Below are positions 1-4,300 of a stretch of DNA of 24,044 nucleotides, piece after piece. The position numbers were made by a program, and so were the translations under genes. The first letter of the stretch is position 1, and each line of letters starts with the position of its first letter. Under the pieces are notes generated by a model that searched no databases, had not been told where the DNA came from, and saw only the letters and a list, made by a program, of their open reading frames with translations. This DNA comes from Kiritimatiellia bacterium (GTDB taxonomy: Bacteria > Verrucomicrobiota > Kiritimatiellia > RFP12 > DVOR01), in NCBI GenBank assembly GCA_900771325.1, contig CAAGNN010000010.1, positions 1 to 24,044 on the forward strand. Direction: 5' to 3'.

Positions 1-254
1 AGGTCAAGCCCGGCACCGCCAATGGCTCGGTCCAGCGTCTGCGCGGCCAAGGCGTGCGCGGCATCGGCCGCTTCGCCACGGGCGACCTGCACGTCGTCCT
101 CATCGCCGAGACCCCGCAATCGCTCTCCAAGGAGCAGACCAAGGCCCTCGAGGCCCTGCGCAAAGCCGAGAGCGACAAGACCTTCCCCGAGCGCACCCGC
201 CTGGCCACCGCCGCCAAGGCCTTCGCCGCCGCGCGCGCCGCCAAGCGCAAGTAA
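1..254 (+). CDS. dnaJ: DnaJ-family chaperone, C-terminal fragment (5' end outside window)
   Basis: This is the 3' end of an Hsp40 co-chaperone gene, read in the frame starting at base 3 and ending with TAA at 252-254. DnaJ presents unfolded clients to DnaK and stimulates its ATPase in the cytoplasm. The visible ~83 residues match the end of the second C-terminal substrate-binding domain: a PGTANGSVQRLRGQGV stretch, then a GDLHVVLIAETP strand, then LSKEQTKALEAL. This corresponds to the usual pattern 'pGTq.g...rLrGkGv....GDl.V.v.vevP..Ls..q...l..l'. A basic, Ala-rich tail (AAKRK) follows. The J domain and any zinc-finger region lie upstream, so class A DnaJ cannot be told from a class B/CbpA-like protein. 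An ATG at 54 is internal to the domain and is not a start. purB follows after 28 nt, probably in the same operon. Confidence 0.8.
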   Translation, partial: VKPGTANGSVQRLRGQGVRGIGRFATGDLHVVLIAETPQSLSKEQTKALEALRKAESDKTFPERTRLATAAKAFAAARAAKRK

Positions 255-282
255 TCCCCCCACCGAACTTCAGGAGCCCCAG

Positions 283-1638
283 ATGCTAGAACTCTCCGCC
301 CTCACCGCCGTCTCCCCCATCGACGGGCGCTACGCCGACAAGACCGCCCCCCTGCGCGAGGTCTTCTCCGAGTATGGCCTCATCCGCCGCCGCGTCCAGG
401 TGGAAATCGCCTGGCTCCTGGCCCTCTGCGATGAACCGGCCCTCCCCGAGGCCTCCTGCCCCGGCGCCGAGCAGCGCGCCGCCATTCAGGCCATCGCCGA
501 TGACTTCTCCCTGGCCGACGCCCAGCGCGTCAAGGAGATCGAGGCGACCACGCGCCACGACGTCAAAGCCGTGGAATACCTCATCCGCGAGAAGCTCCCC
601 GAAAGCTGCGCGCACCTGAGCGAGTTCATCCACTTCGCTTGCACCTCCGAAGACATCAACAACGTCTCCCACGCCCTGCAGCTGCGCGACGGTCTGCGCC
701 TCCTGCGCGCCGAGCAAGAGCGCCTCACCGAGGCCCTCGCCACGCTCGCCAACGCCACGATGGCCCTGCCGATGCTCGCCCACACCCACGGCCAGCCCGC
801 CAGCCCCACCACCCTGGGCAAGGAGCTCGCCGTCTTCGTCCACCGCCTCCGCCGCCAGGCCGCGCAGCTCGACGCGGTGCGCCTCCCGGCCAAGATGAAT
901 GGCGCCGTGGGCAACTACAACGCCCACCTCTCCGCCGCCCCGCAGGTCGATTGGCCCGCCCTCGCCCGGCGCGTCATCGAGGGCTTCGGCTTCGAGCAGA
1001 ACCCCTTCACCACGCAGATTGAAAGCCACGACGGGATGGCCGAGCTCTTCGACGCCCTCCAGCGCTGGAACCAGGTCCTCTTCGACCTCGACCGCGACGT
1101 GTGGCTCTACGTCTCCATGCGCTACCTCAAGCAGAAGGTCGTCGCCGGCGAAGTGGGCTCCTCCACGATGCCCCACAAGATCAACCCCATCGACTTCGAG
1201 AACTCCGAGGGCAACATCGGCCTGGCCAACGCCATCCTCGGCCACCTCGCCCGCAAGCTCCCCGTCTCCCGGATGCAGCGCGACCTCACCGACTCCACCG
1301 CCATCCGCAACGTCGGCGCCGGCTTCGCCTACTCCCTCATCGCCGTCGCCTCCACCCTCCGCGGCCTCGGCCGGATGTCCCCCAACGAAGAGGCCCTCGC
1401 TGCCGACCTCAACCACGCCTGGGAGGTCCTCGCCGAGCCCATCCAGACCGTCATGCGCCGCTACGGCGTGCCCAACGCCTACGAGAAGCTCAAGGCCCTC
1501 ACCCGCGGCCACGCGATGACCCCCGAGGCCATCCACACCTTCATCGATTCGCTCGAAATCCCCGAGGCCGACAAGGCCCGCCTCCGTGCCCTCACCCCCG
1601 CCGCCTACATCGGCGATGCCTCCGCGCGCACCATCTAA
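283..1638 (+). CDS. purB: Adenylosuccinate lyase (PurB), E. coli-type
   Basis: PurB catalyses two fumarate-releasing steps of purine synthesis: SAICAR to AICAR and adenylosuccinate to AMP. It acts as a cytoplasmic homotetramer. The 451-residue product is close in length to E. coli PurB (456) and collinear with it from the N-terminal LSALTAVSPIDGRYADK to the C-terminal LTPAAYIG. The fumarase/aspartase superfamily signature SSTMPHKINP is at residues 293-302. Its Ser293 aligns with the catalytic serine loop, and His169 in the THGQPASP motif aligns with the catalytic histidine. ATG283 is chosen because AGGAG (272-276) lies 6 nt upstream and homology starts there. The frame is open back to base 22, but that upstream translation is low-complexity and overlaps the dnaJ end. 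The 28-nt gap from dnaJ and 11-nt gap to the next gene suggest co-transcription. No key residue appears to be missing. Confidence 0.97.
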   Translation: MLELSALTAVSPIDGRYADKTAPLREVFSEYGLIRRRVQVEIAWLLALCDEPALPEASCPGAEQRAAIQAIADDFSLADAQRVKEIEATTRHDVKAVEYLIREKLPESCAHLSEFIHFACTSEDINNVSHALQLRDGLRLLRAEQERLTEALATLANATMALPMLAHTHGQPASPTTLGKELAVFVHRLRRQAAQLDAVRLPAKMNGAVGNYNAHLSAAPQVDWPALARRVIEGFGFEQNPFTTQIESHDGMAELFDALQRWNQVLFDLDRDVWLYVSMRYLKQKVVAGEVGSSTMPHKINPIDFENSEGNIGLANAILGHLARKLPVSRMQRDLTDSTAIRNVGAGFAYSLIAVASTLRGLGRMSPNEEALAADLNHAWEVLAEPIQTVMRRYGVPNAYEKLKALTRGHAMTPEAIHTFIDSLEIPEADKARLRALTPAAYIGDASARTI

Positions 1639-1644
1639 TGCGTT

Positions 1645-1760
1645 GAGAGATGACAGATGACAGAGAGCAGATGACAGAGCGCCGCCCCGTGGCGGCTCGC
1701 CCGGGCTCCCCTGTCCTCCGTCCTCCGTCATCCGCCACTGCGAGCGCAGCGAGTCGCGCG
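1645..1760 (+). repeat. Composite intergenic-type repeat inside the 5' end of the pseudouridine synthase ORF
   Basis: The stretch contains ATGACAGA three times (1650, 1657, 1671), a GCCGCC-ccgt-GGCGGC hairpin (1681-1696), a pyrimidine tract of GTCCTCC/GTCATCC units (1713-1735) and GCGAGCGCAGCGAG (1740-1753). The last two occur in the same order in the non-coding tail of the window (GTCATC units at 23733-23761, GCGAGCGTAGCGAGC at 23762-23776). This marks it as a copy of the local intergenic repeat family. Confidence 0.7.
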
Positions 1761-2456
1761 GCTCCTGTCGAGCGCCTGCAAAACCTCCTCGCCCAACGCG
1801 GCGTGGCCTCGCGGCGAGGCGCGGCCGAGATCATCCGCGCCGGGCGCGTCACCGTGGAAGGCTCCGTCGTCACCGAACCGGGCGCGCGCGTCGACCCCGC
1901 CGCCGCCCTTACCCTCGACGGCCGCCCCATCCGCCCGCAGGCCGAGCCCCACCACACCTTCCTCTACTACAAACCCGTCGGCGAAGTCTGCTCCACCGAC
2001 GGCCAAGGCGCCCCCACCGCGCTCGACCGCTTCCGCTCCCTCGGCCTGCGCCTGGTGTGCGTCGGCCGCCTCGACAAAGAGAGCGAAGGGCTCCTCTTGA
2101 TCTCCAACGACGGCGCGCTCATCCAGCGCCTCACCCACCCCCGCTTCGCCCACCGCAAGGTCTACGAAGTGACCGTCACCCCCGCGCCCACCCCCGAGCA
2201 ACTCCGCCGCCTGCGCGCGCCCATGACCCTCGAAGGCTACCGCATCCGCCCGGTCCAAGTCGACCCCCTGGGTGCCGACCGCCTCCGCTTCACCCTCACC
2301 GAAGGCCGCCACCGCCAAATCCGCCTGATGTGCGAACAAGCGCACCTACGCGTCCGCCGCCTCAAGCGCGTGGCCCTCGCCTCCCTCACCCTCGGCCCCC
2401 TCCGCCCCGGCACCTACCGCCCCCTCACCCCTGGTGAGCTCGCCTCGCTCGCGTGA
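1650..2456 (+). CDS. RsuA/RluB/RluF-family pseudouridine synthase
   Basis: Members of this family isomerise a specific uridine in 16S or 23S rRNA to pseudouridine. An N-terminal S4 RNA-binding domain lies at about residues 40-85 (ERLQNLLAQRGVASRRGAAE, then IIRAGRVTVEG). The catalytic domain starts near YYKPVGEVCSTD. Its motif II, VGRLDKESEGLLLISNDG, carries the catalytic Asp142. A later EGRHRQIRLMCE motif is typical of the RsuA/RluB/RluF branch. Sequence alone does not settle which paralogue or rRNA position applies, so no symbol is given. The start is uncertain. ATG1650 and ATG1671 are the available ATG codons. The first ~39 residues are low-complexity and are translated from a repeat also found between genes elsewhere in the window. 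Family members usually begin right at the S4 domain, where this gene has GTC (1767-1769). It lies 11 nt after purB, and no convincing terminator follows it. Confidence 0.88.
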   Translation: MTDDREQMTERRPVAARPGSPVLRPPSSATASAASRAAPVERLQNLLAQRGVASRRGAAEIIRAGRVTVEGSVVTEPGARVDPAAALTLDGRPIRPQAEPHHTFLYYKPVGEVCSTDGQGAPTALDRFRSLGLRLVCVGRLDKESEGLLLISNDGALIQRLTHPRFAHRKVYEVTVTPAPTPEQLRRLRAPMTLEGYRIRPVQVDPLGADRLRFTLTEGRHRQIRLMCEQAHLRVRRLKRVALASLTLGPLRPGTYRPLTPGELASLA

Positions 2457-2497
2457 ACGGTGAGAGATGAACGGTGAACGGAGAGCGGGTTGCTTTG

Positions 2498-2558
2498 TCG
2501 ATAGGCGATAGGCGATGGGCGAGAAAGCTGTCGCCGGAGGTGGAAAGCCCGGCCAATG
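2498..2558 (+). repeat. 61-bp dispersed repeat, copy A
   Basis: It aligns without gaps to 23528-23588; by eye about 47 of 61 positions are identical. It begins TCGATAGGCGATAG and ends around GAGGTGGAAAGCCCGGCCAA. Each copy starts shortly after a gene end and is preceded by a similar GCTTTGTCG/GCTTTTTCG stretch. Function unknown. Confidence 0.75.
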
Positions 2559-2610
2559 GACGGTCCCCTCCTCTGTCTTGGCACGCGCCCTGTCGCCTGG
2601 GAGCGTAGCG

Positions 2611-2654
2611 ACCCGGGGCGGATCCACCTTGGACCCGGGGCGGATGCGAAAGAG
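2611..2654 (-). repeat. 22-bp repeat, two inverted units
   Basis: ACCCGGGGCGG occurs at 2611 and 2633, exactly 22 nt apart. It is the reverse complement of the core of the large 22-bp array at 3753-3970. The unit at 2611 directly follows a diverged GCGAGCGTAGCGAGC word (2599-2613, two mismatches). Confidence 0.8.
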
Positions 2655-2681
2655 GGCGTAGGCTACAGCAAACGCTTCAAC

Positions 2682-2770
2682 GCGCCGGAGGCGCACCTCT
2701 CGGCGATGCAGCCGCCCCCTCACGCGGGCATCGGCCCGCCCCTCGCGCCAGCGGAGGAGCGCATCGGCGC
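2682..2770 (+). repeat. Mini-hairpin array A upstream of the lipoprotein promoter
   Basis: Short dyads start every 20-22 nt: GCGCC-gga-GGCGC (2682), GGCG-atgca-GCCGCC (2702, imperfect), GCGGGC-atcg-GCCCGC (2724), GCGCC (2745) and a last, less clear dyad ending GGCGC (2766-2770). They are joined by pyrimidine-rich linkers (acctctc, ccctcac, ccctc). The first two units and their linker match the start of array B at 4000-4035. The array ends 18 nt before the predicted -35 box. Confidence 0.7.
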
Positions 2771-2788
2771 GCGCGGCAAAAACAACGC

Positions 2789-2817
2789 TTGCAGCGGGAC
2801 GGTATTTAAGGTAGACT
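2789..2817 (+). promoter_or_regulatory. Predicted sigma-70-type promoter of the lipoprotein gene
   Basis: TTGCAG (2789-2794) and TAGACT (2812-2817) are separated by 17 nt. The -10 hexamer and the following A match those of the giant-gene promoter. Transcription would begin near 2824, leaving a leader of about 110 nt before ATG2934. Confidence 0.65.
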
Positions 2818-2823
2818 AGTAGC

Positions 2824-2904
2824 CAGTGGTTCCCCGGGCACCCTGCATCGCCGCAGGCACGGGGTTCGCCCCCGGTTAAGCGCCCCTGCGCAGCTCTCCC
2901 GGGG
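2824..2904 (+). promoter_or_regulatory. Structured 5' leader of the lipoprotein gene (class unknown)
   Basis: An outer stem pairs CCCCGGG (2832-2838) with CCCGGGG (2898-2904). Inside it are a CCTGC/GCAGG hairpin (2842-2846 with 2853-2857), a GGGG-TTCG-CCCC tetraloop hairpin (2861-2872) and a CTGCGCAG palindrome (2886-2893). The ribosome-binding GGAG (2922-2925) lies outside the structure. The fold is a multibranched RNA like a cis-regulatory leader or a small RNA. It matched none of the riboswitch, SRP, 6S or tmRNA signatures looked for by eye. Confidence 0.5.
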
Positions 2905-2933
2905 CCACACGCGCAGGATCCGGAGTATCACTG

Positions 2934-3512
2934 ATGAAGTTCTTCCATAGTCTCTTCCTGTGCGGCGCCCTCGCCCTCCTCGGAACCGGCTGCGTCTCCT
3001 ACTATACCGAAGCCGGCGCGCACGCCAACGTCGAACCCTCGCCGCAAGGCGGCCCGGGCTACAACACCCAATTCGCCGTCAGCGACCAAAAGGTAAAGGC
3101 CGAAGGCGCGGCCAAAGTCTGGTTCTGGCTCTTCACCACCGGCGAGCCCAAGTTCGCCGCCATCGAGACCAAAGACCACTTCTTCGGCCCCCTCTCGCCC
3201 ACCCGCGTCGCCGTCAATAAAGCCAAAGCCGCCGCCACCTACGCCGCCGTCGACAAAGCCCAGGCCGACTTCCTCTTCGGCACCATCTACCGCTTCAAGG
3301 TCACCGACTACTTCTTCGTCTCCACCATCGAGTGCGAAGCCACCGGCTTCCCCGGCACAATGACTGGCATCGAGTTCATCAAGAACCGCGCCATCCTTCT
3401 CGACGAGAACCAGAAGCTCCTCAATATCCCCACCGACACGCGCCTAGAGAACTACTCCAATTCGGCCACCCTCCCCGCCGCCCGCAAAGGCCTCCTCGGC
3501 CGGCTCTTCTAA
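2934..3512 (+). CDS. Predicted lipoprotein of unknown function
   Basis: The 192-residue product has a lipoprotein-type signal: MKFF start, hydrophobic core to about residue 16, then a lipobox-like LGTGC with Cys20 as the probable lipidated residue. The -3 position is Gly rather than Leu, so the box is slightly atypical. The mature part is one small soluble domain containing VWFWLFTTGEPKFAAIETKD, then a Lys/Ala-rich helix (NKAKAAATYAAVDKAQADFL), then strands FGTIYRFKVTDYFFV and FIKNRAILLDENQKLLNIP. No enzyme motif is visible and the family is not recognised. ATG2934 has GGAG 8 nt upstream. The gene is a single unit with its own predicted promoter (2789-2817), structured leader and strong terminator (3536-3574). 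It precedes the giant-protein gene and has a similar promoter, so co-expression is possible; a functional link is inference. Confidence 0.85.
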   Translation: MKFFHSLFLCGALALLGTGCVSYYTEAGAHANVEPSPQGGPGYNTQFAVSDQKVKAEGAAKVWFWLFTTGEPKFAAIETKDHFFGPLSPTRVAVNKAKAAATYAAVDKAQADFLFGTIYRFKVTDYFFVSTIECEATGFPGTMTGIEFIKNRAILLDENQKLLNIPTDTRLENYSNSATLPAARKGLLGRLF

Positions 3513-3535
3513 GCGCAGCCGCAACAGCCGCGTAA

Positions 3536-3574
3536 CGGCCCGAGTCCACAATGGACTTGGGCCGATTTGCTTTT
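3536..3574 (+). terminator. Rho-independent terminator of the lipoprotein gene
   Basis: A 12-bp stem pairs CGGCCC-G-AGTCC (3536-3547) with GGACT-T-GGGCCG (3553-3564), including one G-U pair, around a 5-nt ACAAT loop. ATTTGCTTTT follows. It begins 24 nt after the stop codon. Confidence 0.9.
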
Positions 3575-3576
3575 GA

Positions 3577-3636
3577 CCCCGGGGCGGCTCGCTGCGCGAG
3601 CCAGCGGTTAGTCGTTAGCGGTTAGCTGTTAGCGCG
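3577..3636 (+). repeat. Single inverted 22-bp core, perfect hairpin and GTTAGC short repeats
   Basis: An inverted copy of the CCCGGGGCGG core (from 3577) runs into a perfect 7-bp hairpin, GGCTCGC-tgc-GCGAGCC (3586-3602). GTTAGYSGTTAGC-like short direct repeats follow (about 3607-3636). Between here and 3753 the sequence is G-rich, with no gene or clear repeat seen. Confidence 0.6.
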
Positions 3637-3752
3637 CTCACGCGCCGGATGGGGTGAAGGGGTCGGGGGCTGGGCGATCGCGGTCGGGGGAGGGGCTTTT
3701 AAGGGGTTTGCAGAGGCCTGTTTCGACAGAAGCCCAATTCGGGCCCATTTTG

Positions 3753-3970
3753 CATCCGCCCCGGGTTCGCCTTGAGGTAGGCCCGGGTTGATCCTCGACT
3801 CGGGCCTGGTTCGCCTTGAGGTCGGGGCGGGTTCGGTTTGGGCCCGGCCGTTTTACATTTTTGTCCGCCCCGGGTTGATGGCCGACCCGCCCCGGGTTAC
3901 CCCTCGACCCGCCCCGGGTTCGAGGTGGACCCGCCCCGGGTTGGCTTCGCACCCGGGGCGGGTGGCCTGG
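3753..3970 (+). repeat. 22-bp tandem repeat array, about ten units
   Basis: The best units have core GACCCGCCCCGGGTT at 3884, 3906 and 3928, and a one-ended copy at 3862; all are exactly 22 nt apart. Their 7-nt spacers differ (gatggcc, acccctc, cgaggtg, ggcttcg). Upstream, degenerate units keep the 22-nt register (GGGTT or similar at about 3764, 3786, 3808, 3830), with a 1-nt slip near 3853. The array ends in an inverted unit at 3951-3963. The unit with spacer cgaggtg recurs exactly at 23615-23636. Confidence 0.9.
3929..3963. repeat. Perfect 13-bp inverted repeat at the end of the 22-bp array
   Basis: ACCCGCCCCGGGT (3929-3941) and ACCCGGGGCGGGT (3951-3963) are exact reverse complements separated by 9 nt. 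The junction is made by the last forward unit and one inverted unit. It would form a very stable hairpin in RNA or a cruciform in DNA. No T-run follows, so it is not a classical terminator. Confidence 0.9.
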
Positions 3971-3999
3971 CGAAGCAGGCCACTGCAAAACCCTTACAC

Positions 4000-4121
4000 G
4001 CGCCCAAAGGCGCACCTCTCGGCGGCGCAGCCGCCACCTTCACGCGAGCGTAGCGAGCACCTCACGGCCCGTAGGGCCATCCTCACGCGGGCACCGCCCG
4101 CACCCCGCGAGCGCAGCGAGC
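4000..4121 (+). repeat. Mini-hairpin array B upstream of the giant-gene promoter
   Basis: Six units start at 4000, 4021, 4044, 4066, 4087 and 4107 (spacing 20-23 nt): GCGCC-caaa-GGCGC, GGCGGC-gca-GCCGCC, GCGAGC-gta-GCGAGC, GGCCC-gta-GGGCC, GCGGGC-acc-GCCCGC, GCGAGC-gca-GCGAGC. Four are perfect dyads with 3-4 nt loops; the two GCGAGC units are direct repeats. Linkers are similar: acctctc, accttcac, acctcac, atcctcac, accccg. The array ends 8 nt before the predicted -35 box at 4130. Confidence 0.85.
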
Positions 4122-4129
4122 ATTTTTGT

Positions 4130-4157
4130 TTGCTTCTCGCGGGGGTTGTGATAGACT
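4130..4157 (+). promoter_or_regulatory. Predicted sigma-70-type promoter of the giant-protein gene
   Basis: TTGCTT (4130-4135) and TAGACT (4152-4157) are separated by 16 nt. The -10 hexamer plus the next A equals that of the lipoprotein promoter. Transcription from about 4164 would exclude the GTG at 4160 as a start and give a leader of about 137 nt before ATG4301. Confidence 0.65.
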
Positions 4158-4286
4158 AAGTGTGTGCTATGAGGTACGCAATGAAGAGTATTTTGCGCAG
4201 TGGATTGAGCGCGGCGGCGGGTGCCGGCGCGGAGCGAGTTGCATTGTCCTTTGGTTTCACAGGACTTGTGCGTGCCTTAAAGACGC

Positions 4287-4295
4287 GGAGGAGGA
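4287..4295 (+). promoter_or_regulatory. Strong ribosome-binding site that decides the giant-protein start
   Basis: GGAGGAGGA sits about 5 nt before ATG4301, the codon that directly begins a typical signal peptide. A weaker GAGG (4171-4174) precedes an in-frame ATG at 4181. That start would add 40 residues with codons unusually poor in G/C at the third position for this DNA, so the downstream start is preferred. Confidence 0.7.
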
Positions 4296-4300
4296 AGCCG

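Noticed and set aside
54..254. Independent 66-codon gene
   Set aside because: Its frame is open to the window edge and the upstream residues continue the DnaJ C-terminal domain, so it is the end of a longer gene.
22..282. Longer start for purB, since the frame is open back to base 22
   Set aside because: The added ~87 residues are Pro/Ser/Arg low-complexity and overlap the dnaJ 3' end. A good ribosome-binding site and family homology both begin at ATG283.
2556..2819. Small ORF in the gap after the pseudouridine synthase
   Set aside because: It is built from repeats and hairpins and overlaps the predicted promoter; its translation is not protein-like.
2824..2904. Known structured RNA (riboswitch, SRP RNA, 6S RNA or tmRNA)
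   Set aside because: Diagnostic loops and conserved words of these classes were not found. Only the generic fold is supported.
3753..3970. CRISPR array
   Set aside because: The repeat is 15 bp and the spacers only 7 nt, far below CRISPR unit sizes. Cores are partly degenerate, and no cas gene is present.
3788..4159. Small ORFs (3788-4159, 3838-4053, minus 3638-4015) over the repeat array
   Set aside because: Their peptides are simply the 22-bp repeat and hairpin arrays read as codons.
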